Source of the DNA: Vibrio natriegens NBRC 15636 = ATCC 14048 = DSM 759
GTDB lineage: Bacteria; Pseudomonadota; Gammaproteobacteria; Enterobacterales; Vibrionaceae
Direction: 5' to 3'
Assembly (NCBI RefSeq): GCF_035621455.1
Contig: NZ_CP141822.1
Span: forward strand, 2,604,001 to 2,668,000
Length of the DNA: 64,000 nt
The notes beneath the pieces were generated by a model. The model ran no database searches, had not been told where the DNA came from, and saw nothing but the letters and a program-made list of their open reading frames with translations. Made by a program: the position numbers and the translations under genes. Below, piece by piece: positions 10,668 to 22,676 of this stretch. Position 1 is the first letter of the stretch. Each line of letters starts with the position of its first letter.

Positions 10668-11594
10668 TTACGGTAAATAGCGTTTTGGATTCACTGATTT
10701 ACCTTGGTAGCGAATTTCAAAGTGCAGTTTGACGGATTTCGAACCAGAACTACCCATGGTTGCGATTTTTTGTCCACTGTTAACACTTTGTCCTTCGGAT
10801 ACCAGCAGCTTGTCATTATGAGCATATGCGCTTAGATAATTGTCATTATGCTTCACTATAATTAGGTTGCCATAACCTCGTAGTGCATTGCCCGAATAAA
10901 CAACAGTGCCGGCTGCGGTTGAAACGATAGGCTGACCACGCTGTCCTGCGATATCAATACCTTTATTTCCTTGTTCTCCCGCCGAGAAGTTCTTGATTAC
11001 TCTCCCTTTTGTTGGCCACAACCACTTCGATACGTTCGCATTTTTAGTAGTCGTTGTAGACGGATTTTTCTTCACATTTTGGTTATCTTTTGAACCAACA
11101 TACTCCTTTGTTTTGGATTGTTCAACCTTCTTTGGAGGCTGTTTTTGCACCACTTTAGGGGTAGTTGGCTGCACTTTTGGGGTAGAGCTTTTACTTGAAT
11201 CAACAGGCTTGGATACCGTTGATATTTTAGTCACTGGAGCCGGAGTCTTCGCAACTATAGGTGCCACAACGGGTTCCACTTTTTGCCCGAATTTCGGAGC
11301 AATATATTTCGGAGCCCAAAGTTTTAGACGCTGACCTGGATAGATAGTGTAAGGTTGAGCAAGCTCATTGTAACGAACGAGGTCATTTACATCCTTATCT
11401 GTGACGTATGCTATGAAATAAAGGGTGTCTCCTTTCTTTACTTCATAGTAACTCCCTCTATAACTGCCTCGCTCAACATTTGAGTAATCTTTTTTTAAGC
11501 TAGAAACAGGCGCTGGTGAGTGAGCCGCACAACCGAGAAGTCCTGCAGCTAACATAAAGCTAATACTAGTTCGACGTAATAACTTACTCACCAA
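10668..11594 (-). CDS. nlpD: lipoprotein NlpD, LysM and degenerate LytM (M23) domains
   Basis: NlpD is an outer-membrane lipoprotein that activates the septal amidase AmiC. The 308-aa precursor has a lipobox LLGC with Cys22, a LysM domain at about 49-93 (YYEVKKGDTLYFIAY to YPGQRLKL), a Pro/Lys/Thr-rich linker, and an M23 domain from about 195. The first zinc ligands are lost: the active-enzyme HxxxD position reads NKGID. The protein is therefore probably an activator rather than an endopeptidase, as for E. coli NlpD. It lies in the surE-pcm-nlpD-rpoS order, 10 bp after pcm. Confidence 0.95.
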   Translation of the reverse strand: MVSKLLRRTSISFMLAAGLLGCAAHSPAPVSSLKKDYSNVERGSYRGSYYEVKKGDTLYFIAYVTDKDVNDLVRYNELAQPYTIYPGQRLKLWAPKYIAPKFGQKVEPVVAPIVAKTPAPVTKISTVSKPVDSSKSSTPKVQPTTPKVVQKQPPKKVEQSKTKEYVGSKDNQNVKKNPSTTTTKNANVSKWLWPTKGRVIKNFSAGEQGNKGIDIAGQRGQPIVSTAAGTVVYSGNALRGYGNLIIVKHNDNYLSAYAHNDKLLVSEGQSVNSGQKIATMGSSGSKSVKLHFEIRYQGKSVNPKRYLP

Positions 11595-11604
11595 TCTTTA
11601 ACCC

Positions 11605-12231
11605 TTACGCTAAATCACCCGCCACTAAAGGAACGAACCGCACCATCTCCACCACGGTGGAAAGGTATTCATCGCCTTTACGTTCAATCTTCAATAGTTG
11701 TTGTTCCGTTTCACCAACAGGAATAACCATCCTACCACCGTCTTTCAACTGCGCCAGAAGTGCTTGGGGAATGACTTCTGCTGCTGCGGTGACAATAATG
11801 GCATCAAATGGACCTTTCGTTTCCCAGCCAAGCCACCCATCTCCATGTTTAGTAGAGATATTGTAGATATCAAGTTGCTTGAGTCGACGCTTGGCTTCCC
11901 ACTGTAAAGACTTAATGCGTTCAACGGAGTACACACGCTCGACAAGTTGCGCTAAAACCGCAGTTTGATAACCAGAGCCAGTGCCAATTTCCAAAACGTT
12001 ACTTGAAGGCTCAAGTTCTAATAACTCCGTCATACGTGCAACAATATAAGGCTGAGAAATAGTTTGTCCCTGACCAATCGGTAACGCATTGTTGTCATAG
12101 GCTTGGTGCATCATTGCTTGAGAAACAAACCGTTCTCTCGGCAGGTGATGTATCGCATCCAGAACACGTTGATCTTTAATGCCACTGGCGACGAGATATT
12201 CAATCAACCGGTCAGCATGTGGGTTACTCAT
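11605..12231 (-). CDS. pcm: protein-L-isoaspartate O-methyltransferase
   Basis: The enzyme uses SAM to methylate isoaspartyl residues in damaged proteins so that they can be repaired. The chosen start gives 208 aa ([13 protein letters not shown]). Its ATG shares one base with the surE stop (TAATG), pointing to translational coupling; an ATG at 12252 would add seven residues inside surE. Motifs are [13 protein letters not shown], the SAM-binding [16 protein letters not shown], and [12 protein letters not shown]. It is part of the truD-surE-pcm-nlpD-rpoS string. Confidence 0.96.
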   Translation of the reverse strand: MSNPHADRLIEYLVASGIKDQRVLDAIHHLPRERFVSQAMMHQAYDNNALPIGQGQTISQPYIVARMTELLELEPSSNVLEIGTGSGYQTAVLAQLVERVYSVERIKSLQWEAKRRLKQLDIYNISTKHGDGWLGWETKGPFDAIIVTAAAEVIPQALLAQLKDGGRMVIPVGETEQQLLKIERKGDEYLSTVVEMVRFVPLVAGDLA

Positions 12232-13007
12232 TACTTCTCTTCCTTCAACCAACTATCCATAGCACGCAGTGATTCATGAGCCGTAAGATCAACTTGCAAC
12301 GGGGTAATAGAAACCCGACCGCGCTCAATCGCATAAAAGTCAGTACCCTCACCAGCATCTTGCTCTTTTCCTGGAGGACCTAACCAGTAAATATCATGCC
12401 CTCGTGGATCTTTCTGCTTTATCATGTTCTCTGCGTGATGACGTGCACCTAAGCGGGTGACTTCAATTTGGCCCAGTTGTTCCAAAGGAAGATCAGGGAC
12501 ATTCACGTTCAACAAGCGGTTGGTTGGAATTGGCATAGCGAGATGTTGTTGTACGAGCTTACGAGCAATTTTTGCCGCAGACTCAAAATGGCGCTTTCCA
12601 ACCAATGAAAATGCAACAGACTGAACACCGAGAAAGTGCCCTTCCATTGCGGCAGCGACAGTCCCTGAATACAGGACGTCATCACCTAAATTTGCCCCAT
12701 GATTGATACCAGTCAGAACAAGGTCTGGCAGGTCATCTTTCATTAACTCATTTAAAGCAAAATGAACACAATCCGTCGGTGTTCCCTGAACAGAATATGT
12801 GTTTGGTGCAATCTGTGTCACTCGAAGCGGCTGCTCTAAGGTCAGCGAGTTTGAAGCACCAGAACGGTTTCGGTCTGGCGCAACAATTGTCACTTCGGCA
12901 ATGTCTCTTAATTCATCTGCAAGCGCATGAATTCCCTGAGCATAAACACCGTCGTCATTGCTAATCAGAATTCGCAGTGACTTAGCGTTTGGTGAATCTT
13001 GTTCCAT
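12231..13007 (-). CDS. surE: 5'/3'-nucleotidase SurE
   Basis: SurE is a survival protein that dephosphorylates nucleoside monophosphates and exopolyphosphate, depending on a divalent metal. The 258-aa protein has the N-terminal metal site [14 protein letters not shown] (adjacent Asp residues), the second ligand region [12 protein letters not shown], and [27 protein letters not shown]. Its ATG overlaps the truD stop by one base, and its stop overlaps the pcm start by one base. Confidence 0.96.
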   Translation of the reverse strand: MEQDSPNAKSLRILISNDDGVYAQGIHALADELRDIAEVTIVAPDRNRSGASNSLTLEQPLRVTQIAPNTYSVQGTPTDCVHFALNELMKDDLPDLVLTGINHGANLGDDVLYSGTVAAAMEGHFLGVQSVAFSLVGKRHFESAAKIARKLVQQHLAMPIPTNRLLNVNVPDLPLEQLGQIEVTRLGARHHAENMIKQKDPRGHDIYWLGPPGKEQDAGEGTDFYAIERGRVSITPLQVDLTAHESLRAMDSWLKEEK

Positions 13008-14050
13008 TAGTATTCTCTTTCTACTTTTACCTCGTTGACTAACTCACGAACAATGGATGTAGCGAACGAGCCAGCATCTAATGAGAAAGTCAGCGTAATA
13101 TTGTTACCTTCAACGCTCCAAGCAAGATCTTGTGGCTTTAGTGCAACATTACGGCGATCATGACGCATGCGATTACCACGGATAAGCGCCATCAAGTCAG
13201 GCTCTTCATCTAGGAACGGTTGCTCTAATGCCAAAGCATCGGCTTGGGTCGGTAATGCATTATCACCAGCAAGTGCAGCAGTAATAGCCGCGTCTCCATC
13301 GATAAACTGAGCTTGCATCGCCGCTATATTGCTCGCATCAACCGTCACGTTACCTGCGGAGGTTTGTGCAACATCACCCTCGACAAACTTGTCGAACATG
13401 CCCTGCTCTAAACGCGCAGAAACGATGCGGTTAAAAATCCAAGATCGCGCGGCTGACAGGTACATACTGCGCTTATTTTGATTTCGAGTACGTACGTTTT
13501 CACGCCCCCAACGACGGGCTTCTTCTAGGTTATTCCCATCATTGCCAAAGCGCTGAGCACCAAAGTAGTTCGGCACGCCAACTTGTTTTATTTTTTCAAG
13601 ACGACGCTCTACGTCCGCGATGTCTGTCACTTCAGACAAAGTGACGACAAATCCGTTTCCAACCAAATCACCCGGACGTAACTTTTTGTTGTGACGATCC
13701 GTTGCCAGAATTTCGATATTAGGGTACTGAGCTAAAAACGCGGAAAAGTCCGGTGTTTCACCTTTTGGTAAATGAACGCTCAACCATTGTTCTGTCACCG
13801 CATGGCGGTCTTTTAAGCCAGCCCAGCTCACATCCTTAGATTTAACACCACACGCTTTAGCTAACTCGTTAGCAACGAAGCTGGTGTTCTCACCCGTTTT
13901 ACGAATACGCACCATCAAATGCTCCCCTTCGCCAGTAAAGGCAAAGCCGAGATCTTCGCTAACCTGAAAATGTTCTGGTTGCGCTTTGATTTTTGCTGAT
14001 GCGACAGGCTTACCCGTTAGGTATGCCAATGAAGATAAAATGTCTGACAT
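13007..14050 (-). CDS. truD: tRNA pseudouridine(13) synthase TruD
   Basis: TruD isomerises U13 to pseudouridine in tRNA-Glu. The 347-aa length is usual. Visible motifs are the N-terminal [15 protein letters not shown], the catalytic segment [16 protein letters not shown] with the nucleophilic Asp, and [20 protein letters not shown]. It sits between ispF and surE with a one-base overlap at its 3' end. Confidence 0.96.
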   Translation of the reverse strand: MSDILSSLAYLTGKPVASAKIKAQPEHFQVSEDLGFAFTGEGEHLMVRIRKTGENTSFVANELAKACGVKSKDVSWAGLKDRHAVTEQWLSVHLPKGETPDFSAFLAQYPNIEILATDRHNKKLRPGDLVGNGFVVTLSEVTDIADVERRLEKIKQVGVPNYFGAQRFGNDGNNLEEARRWGRENVRTRNQNKRSMYLSAARSWIFNRIVSARLEQGMFDKFVEGDVAQTSAGNVTVDASNIAAMQAQFIDGDAAITAALAGDNALPTQADALALEQPFLDEEPDLMALIRGNRMRHDRRNVALKPQDLAWSVEGNNITLTFSLDAGSFATSIVRELVNEVKVEREY

Positions 14051-14092
14051 GATTTAATTCCACTGCTCTTGCAGCATTAGGGAACAAGTTGA

Positions 14093-14572
14093 TTATTGTT
14101 GCTTAAACAAAAGAACAACAGCTTCTGTAGCGATGCCTTCTTTACGTCCTGTAAAACCTAGGCGTTCTGTCGTGGTTGCCTTAACGTTTATGTTACTGAT
14201 ATCAGTTTCAAGATCTTGAGCAATGACCGCGCACATTGCTTCTATGTGCGGTGCCATTTTAGGCGCTTGTGCCATGATGGTAATGTCTGCATTACCTAAT
14301 CGATAACCTTGTTCTTTTACTCTGCGGTAGACATCTTTCAGCAACTCACGGCTATCAGCGCCTTTCCACTTGTCATCAGTATCTGGAAAGTGGCGGCCAA
14401 TATCACCAGCCGCGATTGCACCAAGCAACGCATCGCTCAACGCATGTAAGGCCACATCACCATCTGAATGTGCGATAAGCCCTTGTTCATAAGGAACAGA
14501 GACTCCGCCAATAATAACTGGGCCTTCACCACCAAATTTGTGTACGTCAAAACCGTGACCAATTCGAATCAT
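14093..14572 (-). CDS. ispF: 2-C-methyl-D-erythritol 2,4-cyclodiphosphate synthase IspF
   Basis: IspF catalyses the fifth step of the MEP isoprenoid pathway, releasing CMP to form the cyclodiphosphate. The 159-aa trimer subunit begins [14 protein letters not shown] with zinc ligands Asp8 and His10; the third (His, about 42) is in the [17 protein letters not shown] segment. It ends with the [16 protein letters not shown] signature. It lies 13 bp downstream of ispD. Confidence 0.97.
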   Translation of the reverse strand: MIRIGHGFDVHKFGGEGPVIIGGVSVPYEQGLIAHSDGDVALHALSDALLGAIAAGDIGRHFPDTDDKWKGADSRELLKDVYRRVKEQGYRLGNADITIMAQAPKMAPHIEAMCAVIAQDLETDISNINVKATTTERLGFTGRKEGIATEAVVLLFKQQ

Positions 14573-14585
14573 TTTCTATCCTTAC

Positions 14586-15293
14586 TTATTCGCCGCGCTC
14601 ACGGCTTAAATAAAACTCAGCTAATGCGAGATCTTCTGGTTGAGTAATTTTTATATTGCTCGCATTGCCCTGAACTAAAGCGGGCGCTTCGCCCTTCCAC
14701 TCCAAAGCGGAGGCTTCATCAGTAATGGCGATGCCTTGTTGTAAAGCGTCGCTCAGAGCATTTTTTAGGGGCTGAGTTTTAAACATTTGTGGGGTTAATG
14801 CATGCCACAATGCTTCTCTGTCGACAGTATGATCAATGTTTTGTACTGAATTAGCACGTTTCATCGTATCTCTCACTGGTGAAGCAAGAATGCCGCCAGT
14901 AGGATGATCAATACAAACATCAATCAAACGGTCTATATCTGTTAACGTTACGCACGGTCTTGCTGCGTCGTGAACCAGCACCCACTCACTGGCGAGTTCC
15001 GTACTCACATAGTTTAGCCCTGAAAGTACAGAATCGGCTCTTTCTTTGCCTCCATCCACACGTATGACGTCGGGATGATTTGCGATAGATAACTCAGGGT
15101 AATAAGGATCACCTTCGGTAACCGCCACCACTACTTTAGCGATTTTAGAGTGGGAAAGAAGCTTCTCGACCGTATGCTCTAATACCGCCTTTCCATCAAT
15201 CAACAAATACTGTTTGGGACGATCGGCTTTCATTCTGCTACCGACACCAGCTGCTGGCACAATAGCGATATGAGATGGGACAGTATCCAACAT
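14586..15293 (-). CDS. ispD: 2-C-methyl-D-erythritol 4-phosphate cytidylyltransferase IspD
   Basis: IspD adds CMP to MEP, the third step of the MEP pathway. The chosen start [21 protein letters not shown] gives 235 aa. A longer reading from 15338 lies entirely within the ftsB coding end and is unlikely. The nucleotidyltransferase P-loop-like [17 protein letters not shown] is at the N-terminus, with [11 protein letters not shown] in the middle. The ATG is one base beyond the ftsB stop, so the two are coupled. Confidence 0.96.
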   Translation of the reverse strand: MLDTVPSHIAIVPAAGVGSRMKADRPKQYLLIDGKAVLEHTVEKLLSHSKIAKVVVAVTEGDPYYPELSIANHPDVIRVDGGKERADSVLSGLNYVSTELASEWVLVHDAARPCVTLTDIDRLIDVCIDHPTGGILASPVRDTMKRANSVQNIDHTVDREALWHALTPQMFKTQPLKNALSDALQQGIAITDEASALEWKGEAPALVQGNASNIKITQPEDLALAEFYLSRERGE

Positions 15294-15294
15294 C

Positions 15295-15576
15295 TTACTG
15301 GTTTTCCTCACCAACAATTCGGTAGAAAGTTTCACCATCTCGGACTAAGCCAAGCTCATGGCGTGCTCTTTCTTCAATGGCATCAATACCTTGTCTTAGG
15401 TCATCAATTTCAGCAAACATTTCATTATTGCGAGCTTGTAGCTTGCTGTTTACTTGTTGCTGTACTTCGATTTCATCTTCTACTGCATAGTAATCAGACA
15501 CCCCGTTCTTACCGAACCATAGAGTGTATTGAAGTAAGCCAAACAGTAACGTAAGGGCTATAACAAAGATTCGCAT
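15295..15576 (-). CDS. ftsB: cell division protein FtsB
   Basis: FtsB is a bitopic divisome protein that joins FtsL and FtsQ and helps activate septal peptidoglycan synthesis. In its 93 aa, one N-terminal membrane helix ([21 protein letters not shown]) is followed by a periplasmic coiled coil ([15 protein letters not shown] onwards) and the conserved [21 protein letters not shown]. It is co-directional with ispD-ispF, as in E. coli. Confidence 0.95.
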   Translation of the reverse strand: MRIFVIALTLLFGLLQYTLWFGKNGVSDYYAVEDEIEVQQQVNSKLQARNNEMFAEIDDLRQGIDAIEERARHELGLVRDGETFYRIVGEENQ

Positions 15577-15738
15577 ATCGTTGCTAACATTCTGTACCGG
15601 AAGGAATTAGATAAGATGATATATATAGCATAAATGCGGGATTGCCTCTAGGGCATAAAGGAAGACTCACAGACTCCTCACATGAAAGAGTGTAAAGAAA
15701 AGCTTTTGGAACCGTATTCACATAAAGATTCTTCAGGC

Positions 15739-15768
15739 AAAAAAATACCCCGCCTAAGCGAGGTATTT
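15739..15768 (-). terminator. terminator behind the eno 3'-end copy
   Basis: On the minus strand, AAATACC-CGC pairs with GCG-GGTATTT around a TTAG loop, followed by seven T. Its CTCGCTTAGGCGGGG core resembles the true eno terminator (CTCGCTACGGCGGGG), supporting duplication of the gene end together with its terminator. Confidence 0.8.
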
Positions 15769-15793
15769 AAAAGAACTATAAAGTTAAGCTAAT

Positions 15794-15932
15794 AATTAAG
15801 CTTGGCCTTTAACTTCTTTAAGACCGCTTTCTTGCGAAAAAAGGGGGAGCGCGCTCACCTAGAGCTTCCTCGATACGGATAAGTTGGTTGCTTTCTTTTA
15901 GGTATAGCAGCAACACGGTCAGAACGGCTCAT
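15794..15932 (-). pseudogene. decayed duplicate of the eno 3' end
   Basis: This 139-bp stretch repeats the last 113 bp of eno (16033-16145), including the stop codon. Long blocks are identical, for example the stretch coding for the last residues LKEVKGQA and the AACTTATCCGTATCGAGG block. There are two replacements: about 19 bp in place of about 7 bp near 15826-15845, and about 20 bp in place of about 7 bp near 15891-15911. The reading frame is broken and no start codon is associated. It is followed by its own terminator. It could be a passive duplication scar or part of a longer eno 3' untranslated RNA. Confidence 0.85.
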
Positions 15933-15971
15933 TGCTCTTAAGCATCTGCTTTTAAACAACCCCCAATAAAC

Positions 15972-15997
15972 AAAAACCCCCGCCGTAGCGAGGGTTT
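15972..15997 (-). terminator. eno terminator
   Basis: On the minus strand, AAACCCTCGC pairs with GCGGGGGTTT (one wobble) around a short loop, followed by a T run. It lies 38 bp past the eno stop. Confidence 0.85.
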
Positions 15998-16034
15998 CAA
16001 AAAGCTATTTAGCTAAACTTTATTCAATTAAGAA

Positions 16035-17366
<1,332 letters not shown>

Positions 17367-17377
17367 TCAATTTTAAA

Positions 17378-17406
17378 GGGCGGCAGCACAACCTTCGCCG
17401 CCGCCC
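17378..17406 (-). terminator. GC-rich hairpin between pyrG and eno
   Basis: GGGCGGC pairs with GCCGCCC across a 15-base loop directly after the pyrG stop. It is followed on the minus strand by TTTAAAATT rather than a full T run, so it is probably a partial terminator or processing site that lets some pyrG transcript continue into eno. Confidence 0.5.
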
Positions 17407-17417
17407 GTATCCCTTAC

Positions 17418-19130
<1,713 letters not shown>

Positions 19131-19272
19131 TTACCGCCACAACGTGAAATCTATCACACTGCTATTTTTTATTTTTTGCTTCAAATCAAAGTGAGCAAAG
19201 AGAAGACGGCTGCATATTTATCTTCTGAGTCAAACTTGTCTCAAAACCGCTTGCTGTCGATTGACACCCTCT

Positions 19273-20064
19273 CTATTCTTCTTTTTTGACTTCATCCCAG
19301 AATTTATCAAGCTCAGTCAAAGAGCAATCTTTTAATCCCCTGCCCGATTGAGCCACCTTCACCTCTACCTGCTTAAAGCGTCGCGCAAACTTTAAATTCG
19401 CCTTACCTAATGCCACTTCTGGATCTTTACCAAGATGACGAGCCAGGTTAACCGTAGCAAAAAGCAAATCACCCAGTTCGAGTTCTACTTTCTCATCGTC
19501 TGGGTCAACTTGAATCGCTTCTTCCATTACCTCATCGATTTCTTCCTGAACCTTTTCCACAACAGGCCCAAGCGAGTCCCAATCAAATCCATATTTCGCG
19601 CATTTTTTCTGAATCTTTGTAGCACGAGAAAGTGCAGGCAAAGAGTTTGGTATTGAGTCTAGAATACTTTCTTCTTGTTTGCCTACTTGTGCTTTTTCTT
19701 TCGCTTTTTCTGCTTCCCAATTGGCATTGATATCAGCATCGGATTCAAACTCCACATCGGAAAAAACATGAGGATGACGACGAGTTAATTTTTCATTTAC
19801 GGTTTCGACCACGTCTGAAAAATCAAACAGATCCTGCTCTTTCGCCAATTGGCTGTAAAAAATAACCTGAAACAGCAAATCACCCAGCTCTTCTTTTAAA
19901 TTTGGCCAGTCTCGATTTTGAATCGCATCCACAACTTCATAGGTTTCTTCTATCGTATGCGGAACAATGGTGTCAAAGCTCTGCTTCAGGTCCCAAGGAC
20001 ACCCTCCCTCCGGATCACGCAACTTCGCCATGATCGCTTCAAGCTGTTCAATTGGATGACTCAT
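19273..20064 (-). CDS. mazG: nucleoside triphosphate pyrophosphohydrolase MazG
   Basis: MazG hydrolyses (d)NTPs to monophosphates and pyrophosphate and modulates ppGpp-linked responses. The chosen start [25 protein letters not shown] gives 263 aa, with AAGGGGAAAA before the ATG. Two MazG all-alpha domains are present: residues about 25-110 ([26 protein letters not shown]) and about 165-230 ([28 protein letters not shown]). It lies downstream of relA, as in E. coli. The leader contains a 17-bp tandem repeat. Confidence 0.95.
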   Translation of the reverse strand: MSHPIEQLEAIMAKLRDPEGGCPWDLKQSFDTIVPHTIEETYEVVDAIQNRDWPNLKEELGDLLFQVIFYSQLAKEQDLFDFSDVVETVNEKLTRRHPHVFSDVEFESDADINANWEAEKAKEKAQVGKQEESILDSIPNSLPALSRATKIQKKCAKYGFDWDSLGPVVEKVQEEIDEVMEEAIQVDPDDEKVELELGDLLFATVNLARHLGKDPEVALGKANLKFARRFKQVEVKVAQSGRGLKDCSLTELDKFWDEVKKEE

Positions 20065-20072
20065 ATATTTTC

Positions 20073-20140
20073 CCCTTAAACAAAGAGCTCCCTTAAACAA
20101 AGAGCTCCCTTAAACAAAGAGTTCCTTTAAACAAAAAGGC
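20073..20140. repeat. 17-bp tandem repeat, about four copies, in the mazG leader
   Basis: CCCTTAAACAAAGAGCT occurs at 20073-20089 and 20090-20106, with one change at 20107-20123 (GAGTT), and as a degenerate fourth copy at 20124-20140. On the minus strand each unit contains AAGGG, and the copy next to mazG supplies its ribosome binding site. Confidence 0.92.
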
Positions 20141-20161
20141 GAGCAGCATAACCACTCACCT
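20131..20161 (-). terminator. relA terminator
   Basis: On the minus strand, AGGTGAGTGG pairs with CTGCTCGCCT (ten pairs including G-T wobbles) around TTATG, then TTTTTGTTT. It partly overlaps the last tandem repeat unit of the mazG leader. Confidence 0.65.
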
Positions 20162-20211
20162 CTAATTAATTCGCTTACAGCAAACACCGCGTAGCTTCTT
20201 TTAGTACTCAC

Positions 20212-20336
20212 CTTTCACTAAGTAATTGTTATTTTAACAAGGCAACAAGCTTTCGAGACTCCTGAGCATGGTTCACCATGTGATGGAGCGAGAAAGCGAA
20301 GTTAACGCAGTAAAAATGACAAGTACAACGTGAAAG
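20212..20336. repeat. Vibrio-type intergenic palindromic element
   Basis: The left arm begins CTTTCACTAAGTAATTGTTA. The right arm, read on the other strand, begins CTTTCACGTTGTACTTGTCA. The arms stay complementary with mismatches to a centre around GCATGGTTCACCATG. The element abuts the relA stop codon. Arms of this kind recur between Vibrio genes to my recollection; copy number cannot be judged from one window. Confidence 0.65.
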
Positions 20337-22556
20337 TTAGCCGAGACGTTTTACAGACATCACATCTCTAATCTGCTCAACACGTTTAGAAACACGCGAC
20401 AACGCCTCGATATTGGTCACTTCGAGATCAAAGTCCATGATGGCTAGCTGACGACGGTAATCGACACGACTCTTCATGCTGGTGACTTTGATTTTCTCAT
20501 TCGCAAATAGAGTGGTGATGTCTTTCAGCAAACCACCACGCTCCATCGCCTCAACTCGAACGGTGAGAATGTACGAACCGACAAAACCACTGCCCCAGAC
20601 GGTATCAATAATACGTTCTGGTGCGTGATGTCTTAGCTCTTCGAGCTGTTCACAGTCGCTACGGTGCACTGAAATGCCACGACCTTGTGTAATGTAGCCA
20701 CAGATATCATCACCCGGGATTGGCTGACAACAACGCGCAAGATGCGTCATCAGGTTATCAACCCCTTCCACTACCACCGCATCTTTCTTCGGTCGGCTTT
20801 GTGCTGGCGCTTTGTGCTCGGCTTCTTGCAGCTTTTCTAGGGCTTGTTGGTCTTCTTCTTCTGCGGTTGGCTTGTTAACCAGTGCATTGATGTGGTTGAT
20901 GATCTGGTTGATACGTAAGTCACCACTTCCGACACCGACGTACAGCTCATCTGGCGTATTGACGTTGAATCGCTTCAGCGCGTAACGCTCTGCATCTTTC
21001 ATGGTCGCGCCAATTTTCACTAGTTCGTGCTCTAGGATTTCACGACCGGCCTCTAGGTTCTTCTCGCGACTTTGCTTGCGGAACCAAGCATTGATCTTGG
21101 CGCGAGCTCGACCTGAATGAACGAAACCTAGTGAAGGATTTAGCCAGTCACGTGACGGGTTTGGCTCTTTCGAGGTGATGATTTCGACCTGATCACCCAT
21201 ATGCAACTTATGGGTAAATGGTACGATTCGACCTCCGACTTTAGCGCCAATACAGCGGTGCCCCACTTCGGAGTGAATATGATAAGCGAAGTCCAATGGT
21301 GTCGCGCCCATTGGTAAGTCGACAACATCACCACGAGGCGTAAAGGCATAAACGCGATCATCGAATACTTGGCTTCGTAGCTCGTCCAGCATTTCACCAG
21401 AATCGGACATCTCTTCTTGCCAATCCAGAAGTTTACGCAGCCAGGTGATCTTTTCATCGTACCCGCTACGTGCGCTCGCGCCTTCTTTGTACTTCCAGTG
21501 CGCGGCAACACCGAGCTCCGATTCCTCATGCATTTGCTTGGTTCGGATCTGGATCTCGATGGTTTTCCCTTCAGGGCCAAGAATCACGGTATGGATGGAC
21601 TGATACCCGTTTGGTTTTGGGTTCGCGACGTAGTCATCAAACTCACTTGGTAAGTGCTTATATTTGGTGTGCACAACACCTAACGCGGCATAACAGTCTT
21701 GCAGCTTATCGGCGATAATACGCACCGCTCTGACGTCAAATAACTCATCAAACGCCAGACTCTTCTTCTGCATTTTTCGCCAGATACTGTAAATGTGCTT
21801 TGGCCGCCCACTCACTTCAGCATTAATGCCACAAGCTTTCATCTCTTCTGTAAGGTCTTCAACAAAGTCTTTGATGTACTGCTCACGAACAATACGACGC
21901 TCAGATAACTGCTTCGCGATTTGTTTGTAGGTTTCTGGCTGCTGGTAGCGGAATGCGTAATCTTCGATCTCCCACTTGAGCTGACCGATACCAAGACGGT
22001 TCGCTAATGGCGCATAAATGTTGGCACATTCTTTTGCCGCAGCACGACGGACTTCGTCCGGCGCTTTCTTAACTTCAATCAGGTTACAGATGCGCTCTGC
22101 CAGCTTGATAACAACGCAGCGGAAATCATCAACCATGGCAAGCAGCATGCGACGCACGTTATCTACCTGAGACGACGCAGCGCCCCCTTCCATGGTGACA
22201 TTAAGTTGACCGATGGCGGCCATCTCTTCAACGCCATCTATCAGCTTTATGATTTCTTTACTGTATTTTTCTTCCAGCAGTTCTCTCTTGAAAGCACCAC
22301 TTGAAACCAATGGGAACAGTTGTGCTGCCACTAAGGTAGCTTTATCCATAGACAAGGTGATCAAAATCTCGATCATTTCTCGTCCACGCCACAGCAATAA
22401 CTCCGCTTGCTCGTGATCTGCCAAAATGTTTTGGCAATCTCTGTACACTTCAATTAAGCGTGATGCTGTGTTTTTCTCTTGCCCCAGGCTAGCCACCCAA
22501 TGCTCGAGTTCAAACTGTTCGTTTTGATTTAAATGCGCGCTTCTTACCGCAACCAT
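20337..22556 (-). CDS. relA: (p)ppGpp synthetase I, RelA
   Basis: RelA is the ribosome-associated GTP/GDP pyrophosphokinase of the stringent response. The 739-aa protein has an N-terminal pseudo-hydrolase domain lacking the His-Asp motif of SpoT (ATLVAAQLFPLVSSGAF at that place), so it should only synthesise. The synthetase domain contains GRPKHIYSIWRKMQKK and NPKPNGYQSIHT; a TGS domain (VYAFTPRGDVVDLPMGATPLDFAYHIH) and a C-terminal zinc-finger/ACT region (TVRVEAMERGGLLKDIT) follow. It lies downstream of rlmD and upstream of mazG, the E. coli order. Confidence 0.97.
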   Translation of the reverse strand: MVAVRSAHLNQNEQFELEHWVASLGQEKNTASRLIEVYRDCQNILADHEQAELLLWRGREMIEILITLSMDKATLVAAQLFPLVSSGAFKRELLEEKYSKEIIKLIDGVEEMAAIGQLNVTMEGGAASSQVDNVRRMLLAMVDDFRCVVIKLAERICNLIEVKKAPDEVRRAAAKECANIYAPLANRLGIGQLKWEIEDYAFRYQQPETYKQIAKQLSERRIVREQYIKDFVEDLTEEMKACGINAEVSGRPKHIYSIWRKMQKKSLAFDELFDVRAVRIIADKLQDCYAALGVVHTKYKHLPSEFDDYVANPKPNGYQSIHTVILGPEGKTIEIQIRTKQMHEESELGVAAHWKYKEGASARSGYDEKITWLRKLLDWQEEMSDSGEMLDELRSQVFDDRVYAFTPRGDVVDLPMGATPLDFAYHIHSEVGHRCIGAKVGGRIVPFTHKLHMGDQVEIITSKEPNPSRDWLNPSLGFVHSGRARAKINAWFRKQSREKNLEAGREILEHELVKIGATMKDAERYALKRFNVNTPDELYVGVGSGDLRINQIINHINALVNKPTAEEEDQQALEKLQEAEHKAPAQSRPKKDAVVVEGVDNLMTHLARCCQPIPGDDICGYITQGRGISVHRSDCEQLEELRHHAPERIIDTVWGSGFVGSYILTVRVEAMERGGLLKDITTLFANEKIKVTSMKSRVDYRRQLAIMDFDLEVTNIEALSRVSKRVEQIRDVMSVKRLG

Positions 22557-22676
22557 CTCATCGTCCTAATTATTATATTCGTGTGGTTTGACTAACACCG
22601 TCCAGATTAGTTCTTTCGCCAGCATAGAGTGCTGACTTTTTGACCCCACCACAAGTAAAGGGCCAACGCCCTATTG

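Larger units (their letters stand above)
15577..16034. other. intergenic region between eno and ftsB (458 bp)
   Basis: The region contains the eno terminator, a decayed copy of the eno 3' end, a second terminator after that copy, and then roughly 160 bp that must carry the ftsB promoter. No intact open frame of its own is seen. Confidence 0.7.
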
